The notes beneath the pieces are model-generated. The model worked only from the letters and a program-made list of their open reading frames with translations. It was not told the DNA's origin and ran no database searches. Positions 33,600 through 46,199 of a stretch of DNA of 64,000 nt are shown one piece after another. Position numbers and translations under genes: made by a program. Origin of the DNA: Onthophagus taurus. Its lineage: Eukaryota; Arthropoda; Insecta; Coleoptera; Scarabaeidae. Where the stretch lies: assembly GCF_036711975.1 (NCBI RefSeq), contig NC_091976.1, positions 6,758,001 to 6,822,000 of the forward strand, read 5' to 3'. Numbering within the stretch: the stretch's first letter is position 1; each line of letters opens with the position of its first letter.

Positions 33600-36270
33600 A
33601 ACTAAATCCAAAACGCTAATTAACTTCAGAAATTAGACAATGATCCAAGAATTGGGAAATATTGTAAACAGGGGTGTCAGAGGCGGAGCTGTGGCTATGG
33701 TCGATCCTACGCTACAAATCGGAAAAGCTAATCCTCCTAGAATAAATTCTCCACTAAACAACGCCCTCCACTTTACTTTTATGATTGGCACAGAAAGAGT
33801 ACATGTTGGTTTATATACATCCTTTCAGTAAGATAGACGAAACAATATTTCACATGGCAGCCCGGTATGACAATTGTCTAATAATTGGTGACTTTAACTC
33901 AAACCCAACAAAAAACAGACACATCAACCAATTTGTGAGTATGTCAAATTTTGTGTGCATCGCAACACCTCCGACGTTTGTCATGGCAAATAACCCCAAC
34001 TCCAAGCCTGATTTAATCTTCTGCACAAGCAACATAAGACCGCTCATCACATCTGTTAATGTCATTCCTGATCTGTGCTCTGACCATCTGGGTCTTGTGA
34101 TCAGCATAAATACAACCTCTCGAATACCTAAAGTAGCTCCTACGTTGAGCAAAAACTATAACCTTTGTAATATGGAAAGAGTGAACGCAGGAATAAAGGA
34201 ATATGTAAAATCTAACCCTGTTAATCCAACCGAGTCGATCGTAATTTTTAACAAACGCTTGCTAAATTTGGTGGATGAAGCGAGCCCCTCCATAATCAAA
34301 AAACATTACAATTTCCCTCTGCCACCATTTATTCTCCGTTTAATCAAGGAAAAGCGACGACTCTATCGCCATTTTAGATCCTATGAGGAGCCTGCCCTGA
34401 AAAGAAGGTTCAACGAGCTTAATAAAAATATCCAAAAGCTAATGAAGCAGTTCAGAAGCGAAAAATATATCGAGACTTGTGATAAAATCAACAGAGTCCG
34501 CAAACTTCCGAAGTACTAAAAGTCGCCAGAAACCCAGGTGCTTATTGACCCTATGGATGCCTACTCACACTCTAGCCCGGAAAAAATCGTAAATATCCAC
34601 GCTGAATACCTTGAGTGGGTGTACAACAAAAATATAGTAGACAATTAATAACAGAACAACATATATATTATATTAAAACAACACGCCAACACGCCTTTCT
34701 CAACTCGTCCGAAACTTCTCAGGATGCTCTTATGCAGAACGAAGAATACTTCACACTACTTAACAGAGGAACCATCAACCCCTGGATACGACAACATTTC
34801 AAGGCAAATCTTAAGGAAGCTGGATCTTGATATCCACTCCTATATAAGATGAATATACAACTATTGCCTTACCACCCAGCATGTTCCACAAAATTGGAAG
34901 ACCTCTGTCATCATATGCATCCCCAAGAAAGATTCTTCTCTATCCGACCCTGCGAACTACCGTGCTATCTCATTGCTACCCATGATGGGGAAGCTCTTCG
35001 AGGTACACTTGAAGAACAAGCTGTTCGATGTTGTTGCAAGGAGAATTCCGTCGTACCAATTTGGATTCCAACAGGGTAGATCTACATCTCATCCCTTGGC
35101 AGTACTTGTCTCAAATTTCCAAGTCGCACGTTACCAAAAACAACAATTCGCCGCAGTGTTCCTGGATGTTCGGAAAGCATTCGACTCCGTATGGCACAGA
35201 GGTCTACTGTACAAGCTATGTTGAAAATCCCATTTTATCTCCTTAACCTGCTAAAAAATTTCTTTCAGACCGCTCGTCATTGGTTAAAGTGAAAAACTGC
35301 TACTCTCACAGTTTCACCGCTCAACAAGGTCTCCCTCAAAGCTCTCCCATCTCGCCAGCACTGTACAATGTCTATTGCTACGACATCTACCACGACAATC
35401 CAGACATCTTCGATCTGAAATCTTACGTCTTACTTTATGCCGACGATATTACTCTCGTCTAAGGCTGCAGACACTTATCCAAAACATACAGGAATGGTAC
35501 CGAAAATGGCGTATCCTAATAAATCCTTCCAAAACCAAATTCTTAATCCCCTGCCTCCCTGCTCGTGTTGCTCCTCCCACAATAATAATTCAATCTTCTC
35601 CTATCACAGCTTCACCAACTTGCAATTACCTCGGCATTACCTTGGATAGAACCCTTAAATTCTCTGCCCACGCCATTAAAGTAAAAATGAAGGTCAAAAA
35701 CCGCGCCACACACTTCCGCTCGCTGTCCTATAGAGGCCGAGAAATATCCACCAAATGCGCTACTCACATATACACTTCAATATGTCGACCTATTATCGAA
35801 TATGCTTCATTAATCATGACTGAAGCGCTAAGAGGATCACAGTACCATCTGGAGGTAGCAGAGAGAGCAGCCCTGAGAATCATCACTCACATTAGACACC
35901 TTCACAACCCACTTTTCGCCCTTCTAACGAACTTCTATACGACCTTACAAAGATTCCTCCTATAAACTCCCGTCTACAATCCTTATCCCTTAAAGCAATT
36001 ATAAACTTCCCATAAACACCTAAAGAATTTTATCATCACTCCCCTCTCCCTCACCCACTGTCCCATCACACGGCTCACACTGCTTAAAAAAATAAGGCCC
36101 ACCTGAGAAGACCGAAAACCAAACACAATTCAAGTCACGGGCAGGAAGACTCAGGTCTATAGCCCTTTTGGATCTATCGTATATTTGTTTTATATATGTA
36201 TTTTTCTTTTCAAATTTATTCGTATTTGTAATAAGTCCAAATAAATGTTGTTCTTTCTTTCTTTCGCAAA
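33600..36270 (+). pseudogene. Jockey-group LINE with endonuclease and RT, frameshifted
   Basis: Endonuclease: CLIIGDFNSNPTKNRH, PDLIFCTSNI, DLCSDHLGLV. RT: SDPANYRAISLLPMMGKLFE, FGFQQGRSTSHPL, AVFLDVRKAFDSVWH, QQGLPQSSPISPALYN and LLYADDITLV (35437-35465, catalytic DD intact), then CNYLGITLDRTLKF. Frame breaks near 33830, 34520, 35225 and 35460. The 3' end is an AATAAA-like site and a (TTTC)n run at 36253-36268. Confidence 0.7.
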
Positions 36271-36435
36271 TAGCATTCTATGACCTAATTTATAGAGAAA
36301 CTTTGAAACATTTCCGAAAACGGGCGATTACAAAACTATTACACATAATTAATGCTGTTTTTAAACAAAAATATTTCCCAAGTATATAGAAAGTTGCTGA
36401 AATGATAATGATACCAAAATCTGGTAAACCCCTCC
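36270..36435 (+). pseudogene. Short Jockey-type RT fragment
   Basis: Encodes FYDLIYRETLKHFRKRAITK and, after a stop at 36388, KVAEMIMIPKSGKPLQ, the finger region of Jockey RTs. It is wedged between two other LINE pieces. Confidence 0.5.
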
Positions 36436-37453
36436 AGATTGTTTCATTATATTTCCAACAAAGTATTTCCATCGTGTTGGAAAACGGCACTACTAGTGAC
36501 ACCATTGCCAAAGAAGATATATAATGAATTAAGACCAATTAGTACTTTGCCGGCAATATCAAAGGTAATTAAAAAAATAATGCATTTCCAAATAAGTTTA
36601 TTCTTGAACAAGTATGATATCCTACCATCTACACAATCCGGCTTCCGAAAGCATTACAGTTGTCCTGAAAGTATAACCTCGGCTGGATTAGCGCTTGGTA
36701 GTAATATACATAGTTTGATTGACATATCCACAGAACATTTCCTGAGTGTGAACCCAGACAAATCTGTGGTGATACTGTTTGGGAGACAAAAACCACGTAT
36801 GAAGTATACTAAGTATACTAGCTCTTTCTTCGTAAATATTAACAACAAACCAATAAAGGTCAGTGACACGTCTCGCAACTTGGACTTAATGCTTGATAGC
36901 GATTTAAGATTCCGTGAATATATTAGTAATAAAGTTACGAAATCGTTTGCTGCTCTGAAAATAATATATGATAGTAGATATTTGTTAACGACATCAAATA
37001 AGATAAGATTATGTGACAGTTTAATACTTAGTAATTCTAATTATAGTAGTACTGTATATGGTCCTTGTCTTGATACTTGTCTCTACGGCACGTTAAATAT
37101 AGCGTGTACAAAGTTCCTGTTTACGAATGATTTATGAACTTAGACGACGAGAACATGTTTCTCATATGTTGCAGATTGCTGGGTTTACTTTTTATCATAA
37201 ACTTTTAATGTTGCGAGAACCACGTTATTTAAGTGATAAGATAAGGTTCAGAACGGATATTCACAATCTAAATGTTAGAAATAAGGGTCTAATTTCTCCT
37301 CTTTGCAACAGTACTATTTTAAAAATATATACGTATTTACAATCAAGGTATACGCTTTACAATCCCCAACCGGGAATTTTGAAATGGGCGCCACCAGCGG
37401 TATTTGCACGCAACTTGAGATTTGTGTTATTCAGTGAACAGAGTTTGTTATGA
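36436..37453 (+). pseudogene. LINE relic with internal RT deletion
   Basis: FPSCWKTALLVTPLPK, NELRPISTLPAISKVI, TQSGFRKHYSC, then a jump to SVNPDKSVVILFGRQ, VSDTSRNLDLMLDSDLRF and LREPRYLSDKIRFRTDIHNL. The palm with YADD is deleted between residues ~75 and ~95. Same family as 31219-32627, opposite strand. Confidence 0.65.
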
Positions 37454-37469
37454 TGAATGAGCATTATAA

Positions 37470-39360
37470 TTAAAATGTTAACGTAAGATGTAAGCAAGAC
37501 AATAGAAAAGGGAATATTTTTGTTTTGTTTCTCCGCATTATACGTTACTGGGATAAAGTTAAATTTGGTTAGGTTTTTTCCTATTTTAAATTCTAGATTG
37601 GAGTTGTAGGGGATGGCTGAATATTGATTGACAGATTTATGATGTGGATATATTAACTTGTTAATGAGTCGTTTGTGAGGTATATTGAATATTTTTTGAA
37701 GTTCCGAAATTTTGAAGTTGTTGTTAACACCTATATTAAGTATTTTATTTATTTCTTTATTTATGTTTTCATCATTCAGAGGGTAATTCATTAGTCTATT
37801 GAACATGAAATTAAAATTAGAATAAGCTCAAAAAAGTTCAGTTTACTTTCAGTTTCTATTTCTGCAGTGAATTTCAGATTGCATAGATTATCGAAAATAT
37901 TTTTCAGTGCTATTATTTGAGCATTGTTACCATCAAAAATCATATTACGGTTAATATGGTTAATTAATTTGTATTTATCAGTAAATATAAGGTTTTCTAA
38001 AGCACTGAAGTAAATGTCTGCCATAATACCCGATATGGGGGAGCCCATTGGGAATCCATCGTTCATTTCGAAATAATCGTTTTCAAAGATAAAAAAGTTT
38101 TGTTGTTTGACTATTTTTAGAATCTCGATAAATGAAGTTATATTTTCCGAATCAAGTTTTAGTGTATACGTGTTATTTATTAGTTGTTCCCTGATAATAT
38201 TGATAGAGGCATTTATTGGTATATTTGAATACATATTTTTTATATCAAATGATATTAATCGTTAATTTTTCGAGGGTGTAACTTGTTCTAATTTCTTAAT
38301 TAAATCAGTAGAACGTTTAATGTTAAATTGAGATTCGTCTTTAAAGAATTCATGAAGGAATTTTTGAATCTTTTTAGCAATTCTACTAGTGGGTGTGTTA
38401 GTATTTCGTATTATGGGACGGATGCTCAAGTCTTTTTTATGTAATTTTATATAAGACTTTAGGTCAGGTGTCAACGGGTTCATGACATTTGAGTTATAAG
38501 GAGTTATATTAAAGTAGTTCAGTTGTATATGATTATCCTTTATCAACTTTTTTAATCTATTTTTGTATTTTATTGTTGGGTCTTCTTTTAACTTTCTTAT
38601 ATTATTATTCTTAAAAAAGAGAAGTGTTTTATTAATATAATTAACTTTATCCAATATAACTATTCCGGCATTCTTATCGCCAAGTCTAATGGTGAGATTC
38701 TCTTTCTATAGCTTTTCTCAGATTTGAAATAGGAGTATTGGAAGGAAAGGTGTTAGGTTTTTTATATTTATTCTTAAGTGTGGGTTGTTTATTAAGTCTT
38801 TTGATCAGGTTGTGATTATCTTGAAATATATCTTTAATATCTAGGGAGTGTCTTAGCTGTGTTTCTAGTTTTATGGCCAAATCTACGGGTTTTATTTTAG
38901 AAGGAATTGACATTTTATGTCCTAATTTAAAAATATTATCCTCTTCCTTCGAGAGTTTATATTTAGAAAGGTTGGTAAATCTAGGGGCAAATTTGTATTT
39001 AGTAATATCACTCAGATCAATTTTCAACATAAGGCTGTTAAAATTAATTCTTTTTATGCATAATGATGTTTTGGATTTGTTATTATTGGTGTTGTATGTG
39101 TTTTCGCTATTTTGGCCGTTAAATTTATTGTAACTATTAGCATCCCCTTGTTCCCTTACATTTAGATTTACATTATTATTAGATATAGAGCTATTGTGGA
39201 TATTTTCAGAAGGATTATAATAGTTTATATTTTTATTACTTTTTGTATGGTTTATTTCCTTATTAAGAGGTTTTGGTGAACTACTGCGTTTTTTAATATT
39301 GCGTTTTCTAATATTTTGATTGTTAATTGTATGTTTAAATGGTACGTACTTAATTAGCAA
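37470..39360 (-). pseudogene. PLE reverse transcriptase, catalytic motif deleted
   Basis: From 39360 leftwards: Asn-rich N-terminal domain (38686-39360), then TPDLKSYIKLHKKDLSIRPI (about 38460-38400), and in the next frame NDGFPMGSPISGIMADIYFS (about 38070-38010), the FPMGSP signature of Penelope-like RTs. The text then reads YKLINHINRNMIFDGNNA: the RYVDD-type box expected between INH and IFDG is missing. Thumb LNFFELILI follows. Frame breaks near 38660, 38250 and 37800. No GIY-YIG follows before 37470. Confidence 0.75.
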
Positions 39361-40380
39361 ATTTAGAGATCGGGCAATTAATAAAGGAGATAATTAACTT
39401 ATTTGATTAAGTAGTTTTTTGTATTTTAATCAAAATCCTTAAATATTTCGAATCGAGCAGTTCGACATAATTATTCAGACAGACGCAAGCTTTCGTTTGA
39501 GATATAAAACATTAAAATCGGTCTTTAGTTATAACGAATTTATTTAAACTCATTTTTTCTTATTGGGGGCTAGACTTCCAGTCGGTAGATAATTGGAGTC
39601 ATTTAAATAACCGTACGTAGGTAATTAGTAAATTTTGAAATCGTGCATTTCCGCCTTCGCATTCATTGTAGATTATACTTTCGATCGAGATGTTGATGAC
39701 TAAAATTGGTCAATTAACAACGGAGATAATTGGCTTATTTGGTTAATTAATTGTTTGTGTTTTATTCAAAATCCAATTTCTAATATTTTGATTGTTAATT
39801 GTATGTTTAAATGGTACGTACTTAATTAGCAAATTTAGAGATCGGGCAATTAATAAAGGAGATAATTAACTTATTTGATTAAGTAGTTTTTTGTATTTTA
39901 ATCAAAATCCTTAAATATTTCGAATCGGACATTTTGACATATGCATTCAGCCAGATGCAAGCTTTCATTTAAGATGTAAAACATTAAAGTCCGTCAAACC
40001 GTTCTTTAGTTATAGCGAATGTAATTAAAATAATTTTTTTCTTATTGGGGCTAGACTTCCAGTCGGCAGATTCGCGGGGTCATTTCAATAGCCATACGCA
40101 GGTAATTAGTAAGTTTTGAAATCTCTCATTTCCGCCTTTGCATTAATTGTAGATCAAACTTTTGATCGAGATGTTGACAACTAAAATTGGTTAATTAGTT
40201 AAAGAAATAATTGATGTGTTTGATTAATTCGTTTTTTGTGTTTTAATCAAAATCCTTAAATATTTAGAATCGGGCATTTCGACAACCGCATTCAGCCAGA
40301 CACAAACTTTCGATTGAGGTATAAAACATTAAAATCCGTCAAACCGTTTAATTATAGTCGATTTAGTTTAAATAAATTTT
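39305..40380. repeat. Direct repeat of ~473 bp spanning the PLE 5' end
   Basis: The stretch beginning ttctaatattttgattg at 39305 recurs at 39778; the following gatcgggcaattaataaag occurs at about 39369 and 39842, also 473 bp apart. A third, partial unit runs about 40240-40380, and a further piece lies beyond the Mutator-like element at 48590-48800. The first unit includes the N-terminal codons of the PLE frame, so this is probably its head-to-tail terminal repeat. Confidence 0.65.
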
Positions 40381-41179
40381 TTTATATTGGTACTTTCGAG
40401 CGTTCATACGTGCATAAACGACGAGCCGAACACGGTGTCATTCCGAGGGCTGTACAAGGTTAACGGGAAAGAATTTAAATCGGGCTTTTCGTGATTTCGA
40501 TAGAAGAAACTATGACGAACCGAATGACGTATAGATCTTGATCATCGGGTACATCATTTACGAGTTATCACCACTTAAAAAAGGTCATTTTTGTGAGCTC
40601 TGTGAACCTGGAACTCGAGTTTACGATATTTTGGTTTTATTAGTACCATTCGATAGAGAATCGTTTGTACTCGTTTGTACCACCTTTAATTTCGTTTGTA
40701 CCACCTCAGGATCTAAAGAGATAAAAAAATTTTGAAAAATTGCCGGAACCCCACTTTTTGATATTCTAATATTATTAATACCATTCGGTAGAGAATCGTT
40801 TGTCCCCGTTTATACCACTTTCGATTTCGTTTGTACCTCAACCGGTTCCAATATACAGCGATTTTTTGATTCTTCAGAATATCGCTGAAAGTGTGTATCT
40901 TCGTTATTAATACAGATATCGCAAAACGGTCGATGGAATTCGATAGATAATCGTTTGTACCACTTTTGTTTTCGTTTGTCCCTCAAGCGATTCCAAAATA
41001 CAGCGATTTTTTGATTCTTCAGAATATCGCTGAAAGTGTGTATCTCCGTTATTAATTCAAATATCGCAAAAGGGTCGATGTGGTACGAGAGTGAATCGTT
41101 TGTACTTCTTTGTACCGCTTTCGTTTTTGGGTTTTTTTCTCCTGCACATTGCGTAAGCCACAATTAACGACGAGGACGT

Positions 41180-41980
41180 GGCAGGATTCTAGTTCCATTT
41201 TTCTTTATTTATTTTTTTTTGTGTCACACAATACAATGCAAAAAATGTATCGTAGCCAATGTCCCGAATAGTACCTGTAAATTCAGGACGATATTTCAAT
41301 TCATGCACTGATTGAAAAAGGTCGATGCCTCTACAAAGTCCTAATTCCCGGTCAGTTTGCTGTTTGCTTTACCTTACGTAAAACATTTTCGTTGTACAAA
41401 TACGCGGAAACTTTATCTTCAAAATCCATAAGTTCATTGGCTTCCTGCTACACCAAGCATAGGTTGACTGAGCAGTAACGTCTTTTATTACTCGTTGTCT
41501 AAGTACACCTCGTAATTGACGCTTTTTTTTATGCTCAATATTTTTTGTATCACTTGTTGAAATTTGGAGCGTGATATGGTCATCTGTTGGTTTGTCTGGC
41601 GCGTACAAATCAATTCCTTCACCACATTCGATACATAAACCTTTAATCCATAACCATGATTCTCCTGGATTTAAGTTAACTTTTGGATTTTTGAAAGCAT
41701 AGCAACATGGCAACCGATGTTCTTGCTACAATTGTTTCTGCATTACATCAGTCCAGCCTTGTCTTAATACATTATACGCCCTACCCTTATAAATTCTACT
41801 AACAGGTCGAATACTGTTCCAATCGTCGCCTGAAATAGTAATTGTCGCTCTAAGAAGCACTAACCCGTCTCGGAATATATTCATCGACCAATTTGAACCA
41901 CCGGTACTATTCATTTCGGAATTTGCTATATCTAATGATGTATTGGCTTTGTGATTAACATTATGAAATTTTCGTAGCAT
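41180..41980 (-). pseudogene. Transposase-gene relic of the Mutator-like element
   Basis: Minus strand: SLDIANSEMNSTGGSNWSMN to 41726, an in-frame stop, then CCYAFKNPKVNLNPGESWLW, IKGLCIECGEGIDLYAPDK, and after a frameshift near 41440 blocks ending EFTGTIRDIGY (about 41270). The Cys pairs suggest a zinc-binding N-terminal domain. The DDE core is not visible. Family membership rests on the flanking TIRs. Confidence 0.45.
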
Positions 41981-42835
41981 GTCTTGTGTTTAGCTGATAT
42001 TTTGTTATCCATTTTTATAACTGCCTCATTCCAAACATTATATGCTAATTAAGTATTAAAAATACGACCTATGATAGCAAATCTAAGAATTAACTTTAAT
42101 AACGTTTCACAGTGAGGATTACCGACGGAGGTGATATAATGACAAATGTGACAAAAAGTGAAAAGCAAAGCGAAAATACCTGGTAGTATGTTGTCTTGTG
42201 TACAAACACGTGTTTGTGTAGACTTATCCACACAAACACGTATTTCTCGTGTTCGATATAAATCATCAAAACATTAAACAGTGCATACCAGGCCACACCT
42301 GCTAGAGTTGAGAACGGTTACGACCCAAACGTTTTAGTCTTATGTACTTGAAAAGTATGGGAACCACCGAGACCGAGACCCGGGGCTTCCACTAATATTA
42401 AAAAAAAGCTGTATTTTGGAAACTGTTGAGGTACAAACGAAAACAAAAATGGCACGAACGAGTATAAACGATTCTCTATCGAATTCCATCAACCGTTTTG
42501 CGATATCTCTATTAATAACGGAGATACACACTTTCAGCGATATTCTGAAGAATCAAAAATCGCTGTATTTTGGAATCGATTGAGGTACAAACGAAAACAA
42601 AAGTGGTATAAACGGGTACAAACGAATCTTTATCGAATTCCATCTACCGTTTTGCGATATCTCTATTAATAACGGGGATACACACTTTCAACGGTATTCT
42701 GAAAAATCAAAAAATCGCTGTATTTTGGAACCGGTTGAGGTACAAACGAAATCGAAAGTATATAGGAAAATGTATATGTATATATACATATAAAAATATA
42801 AAAAACTTCTTACTTGCTTATATTTTAAATATTTA

Positions 42836-42876
42836 TTGGAACCGGTTTCGACACATAAAGGTCATCATCGGTCAAA
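42836..42876 (-). ncRNA. Hammerhead-like motif, left PLE arm (core change)
   Basis: Minus strand core reads CCGAUGA in place of CUGAUGA. Stem II GAC/GUC, GAA, palindromic ACCGGU (42846-42841), U17 and CCAA are kept. Stem I no longer pairs well, so it is probably inactive. Confidence 0.45.
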
Positions 42877-42979
42877 ATCTTTGCAAGCGAAAAATAAAAA
42901 AGAAAATCACATCAAAATCTAATTTCATCAAAAAATAGCAAGTTTCCATTATTTAATTAATAGAGCTCTGGATTACCCA

Positions 42980-43621
42980 TTGTCAAAAGAAAATCGTGTT
43001 AAAGAACTCAATTATATCTATTGCTTAGCTAAACAAAATGGTTTTTCAAACAATATAATTGACAACCTTTTAAATGAGATTACAATAACTAAGGGTGTTT
43101 TATATACTAAACCCTTAAAGAATAACATTTACAAACCTATTACTTTTATTGATACTTCTCAACAAGCCCATAAGATCCTTGCTAAGTATGGTATACCATT
43201 GGCCTATAGTAATAGAAGAACAATTCTAAACTTGTTATCAAATCATCATTTAAAACATAATAAAACTAATGTCCAAGATTCTGGAGTTTATAAAGTTAAT
43301 TGTAAAGAATGCAATAGTTTATATATTGGGCAAAGAGGTCGTAGACTTGATTTAAGACTACAGGAGCATAAAATAAAAACGAATTCTAACATATTCAAAC
43401 ACAGTCAATTAACTGGTCATATTATCGACTTCCATAGCACGAAATTGTTACATAAATGCGAGAAAGGGTTTAAACTGGATCTTTTGGAAATATTTGAAAT
43501 CGATAAACATAGGAAAAATAAAAGAATAAATCTTCTCAACGATCAAGTTGATACTTTTTACACCCCATTATACTCCTTCCTATCAAAAAGCAAGAAAAGA
43601 AAAACTAAACAAATAAAATAA
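42980..43621 (+). CDS. PLE GIY-YIG endonuclease domain, 213 aa, 5'-truncated
   Basis: Open frame with the linker KENRVKELNYIYCLAKQNGF, then DSGVYKVNCKECNSLYIGQR and RRLDLRLQEHK, then the C-terminal LLHKCEKGFKLDLLEIFEI. GVY and YIG of the GIY-YIG core, the CxxC-type cysteines of this PLE group and the following Arg and EH are all present. RT is missing upstream; the first in-frame sequence abuts the left arm (about 42960). It resembles the outer PLE at 10937-12590 more than the nested one. Confidence 0.75.
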   Translation: MSKENRVKELNYIYCLAKQNGFSNNIIDNLLNEITITKGVLYTKPLKNNIYKPITFIDTSQQAHKILAKYGIPLAYSNRRTILNLLSNHHLKHNKTNVQDSGVYKVNCKECNSLYIGQRGRRLDLRLQEHKIKTNSNIFKHSQLTGHIIDFHSTKLLHKCEKGFKLDLLEIFEIDKHRKNKRINLLNDQVDTFYTPLYSFLSKSKKRKTKQIK

Positions 43622-43952
43622 TAATTTTCCAATTTTACCATCGTTTTATTCAACCGATTTTAATATGTAACCGGTTTATTCGGGTGGTGTACTTACTTTC
43701 ATGTAAAATTTCCATTATTGTGTGCTGTGTTCGCCTTGTCGTACGTTTCATTATAATTTGTAACATATTTATTTAATTTTAACATTTTACCATAGTTTAT
43801 TTATTTAAATTTTAATATTTTAATATTCAATGTGTTATTTTTATAAAATTCAACGTTAGCACTTTCTTCATTTATGACGTATGTTATATAATTTTTATAA
43901 CGAAATAAGATTTTGATGTGATTTCCTTTTTTATTTTTCGCTTGCAAAGAAT

Positions 43953-43992
43953 TTGGCTGATGATGACCTTTATGTGTCGAAACCGGTTCCAA
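43953..43992 (+). ncRNA. Hammerhead ribozyme motif, right PLE arm
   Basis: UUGG (43953-43956), CUGAUGA (43957-43963), U, stem II GAC/GUC, GAA (43979-43981), palindromic ACCGGU (43982-43987), U17 (43988), CCAA (43989-43992). The core is fully consensus and stem I is perfectly paired. Confidence 0.65.
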
Positions 43993-44991
43993 TAGATATT
44001 TAAAATATAAGCAAGAAAGAAGTTTTTTATATTTTTATATGTATATATACATATACATTTTCCCATATACAGGGTGTCACACAAAAAACGCCCCAAGCTG
44101 TAACTCTGTCATTTATATTCCGATTTTCATGGCCGAGGCATCAAATGAAATGGTTTGATAAATACTATGGTTCATGCTACAAATAAATCTTTTTCAAGGC
44201 CATCTTCAATTTTAAGCGATTATTAACGTTTGTTTTTCAAATTGCTCCATATATTTTTCTTCACGTCATTAGATAGAGATTGTGTTTCTGAATTCATTGA
44301 TGTGCAATACATCCATTTTGAATGTAATTTTAGTAGAAAAAAGACACCTGTATATACAGGTTGTCGCACAAGAACGCCGTAAGCTGTAACTCTGTCATTT
44401 AAGAGGCCTACCTAGCTGGCGAAAAATTCGAAACGAGATTCGGTCGTGAACACGCCTAATGCGGCAACACCGCTCGATGTGTACTCGATCGGGCTGGCAC
44501 GCCAGGCCGATGGCGACTAGGACTGTCCGATTGTCGGGTAATTCCCCGACAATCAGCGACGTTGATTTTATTCTTAGTTGAATGCATTTGAATACGAGTT
44601 GGGGCCGCTTTTTGGAACATAGCTGTTATTACTAGTATTTCATTATTATCGATTGTTAGTTAAAATTATATATTTTCTCGAAAAGGGATGTTGGTGGATG
44701 CCGATCTTATCAGATTCCTCATTATAAAATTTCACAGTATACCAAATTTTATCTGTATATGACAAATCACTGAAATTATTGAAGGTAATCTATACCTTAG
44801 GCATTTATTGATTTATACAGGGTGATTTATCAGTTCACCATCAAACTTTGTCATATGATAGCTAATCCAATTACAAAAAAAAATGTTAATGAACATATGT
44901 CCTATTTTAATTATTTACGAAATTATAACACTTTAAAGTTTTCATTTTTATATCATAATTAACTACTACATTTTTTTAAAACACATAAATA

Positions 44992-45976
44992 TTACAAATA
45001 TTGTTCAAAATAGCCTCCTTCTGAAGGAGGAATACATGCTTCACAATGACGAATTAAAGAGTTCTTCAGCCGAATTAAAATGTCTGGTTGATTTCTTGTT
45101 TCAGTAGCAGCCATTTGTATTCTGTTTAATAACTGTTCTCGTGTGTTAATTTCCACTTCATACACAATTTGTTTCATATGACCCCATAAGTAGAAATCCA
45201 ATGGATTAAGATCGGGGGATCTAAGTGGCCAAGCAAATGGACCATTATTACCAATCCACTTGTTTGGAAAATATTGATTTAACCACTTGACAACTACTCT
45301 TCCGTGATGAGGTGGGCATCATTGTGCTAGTACCATTAAGAGGTATATCTTCAAGTAAATCAAAAAGAGTATTGTTCAAAAAAAATCTGTAATTTACAGC
45401 GTTCAAACGTCCATCAAGTACAAGCAAACCTAGTAAATTGTTGTTAAATATTCCACCCCAAACGTTGATGCTGAAACGTTGTTGAAATTTTCTTAGTCTA
45501 ATCGCATGCGGATTTTCTAATACCCAGATATGTTCATTATGGTAATTATTTATACCATCTCGTGTAAAACATGATTCATCTGTCCAGAGAACATTTGAAA
45601 TGAAGTCATTATTTTGAGCATGTTACTGCAATAACCATTCACAAAATGCTAACTGTTGCTGATTATCTCCTGGCTGTAGAGCTTGAACGTTCTGTTTACG
45701 ATACGGATGAAGGACTTGGCGGTTCAATACGCGCCATGCAAAATTTTGACTTACATGTATTTTGTGTGCTATTCTTCGAGTGCTGATATAAGGATTATCA
45801 ATGACAGCATTAATTACAGTTTCTTCGTCCTCTACATTAACTACATGCGGTCGAATAGGATAACCTGTTTCTCGAAGTCTTCTGAAAGAATTGCTAAAAC
45901 TGAATAATATGGCAAATGACGCTGTGGAAATCTTTCTTGATATTCTGGTACTAATTGTCGAGCATTTCAATTGCAA
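44992..45976 (-). pseudogene. Mariner/Tc1-type transposase relic with TIR remains
   Basis: Minus strand, broken frames: RRLRETGYPIRPHVV and ISTRRIAHKIHVSQNF (HTH), WTDESCFTRDG (first Asp), INVWGGIFNNN, and SPDLNPLDFYLWGHMKQIVY (third acid, Asp). The second Asp region near 45320 is degraded. TIR remains at 44819 (cagggtgatttatcag) and near 46190. Related to, but distinct from, the intact transposase at 13161-14246. Confidence 0.75.
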
Positions 45977-46199
45977 AAACCATACACGAAAATTATATCA
46001 GCATACTCTTCAGTGCTATAAGCGTAGATTTTGAGTTTCTTCTTGTATGTAATAATTAAACCTTGCAGCAAACTGACATATTACAATGACAAGTTTTTAC
46101 TGACTATTAATACATTCGCTGCAGAAAACTTTAAAGTGTTATAATTTCGTAAATAATTGAAATAGGACATATGTTCAAAAATCATCCTGTATTTAAAGA

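Noticed and set aside
39360..40380. CRISPR-like or origin-like direct repeats
   Set aside because: Units are about 473 bp, contain PLE codons and lie in an animal genome; they are transposon-derived.
42735..44096. Two near-identical short proteins on opposite strands (42735-42938 and 43884-44096)
   Set aside because: They are the inverted PLE arms translated; the sequence is dominated by the ribozyme and A/T runs, not a gene.
44400..44720. GC-richer stretch as a possible host exon
   Set aside because: No frame of useful length and no splice sites in a consistent phase; most likely part of an old transposon.
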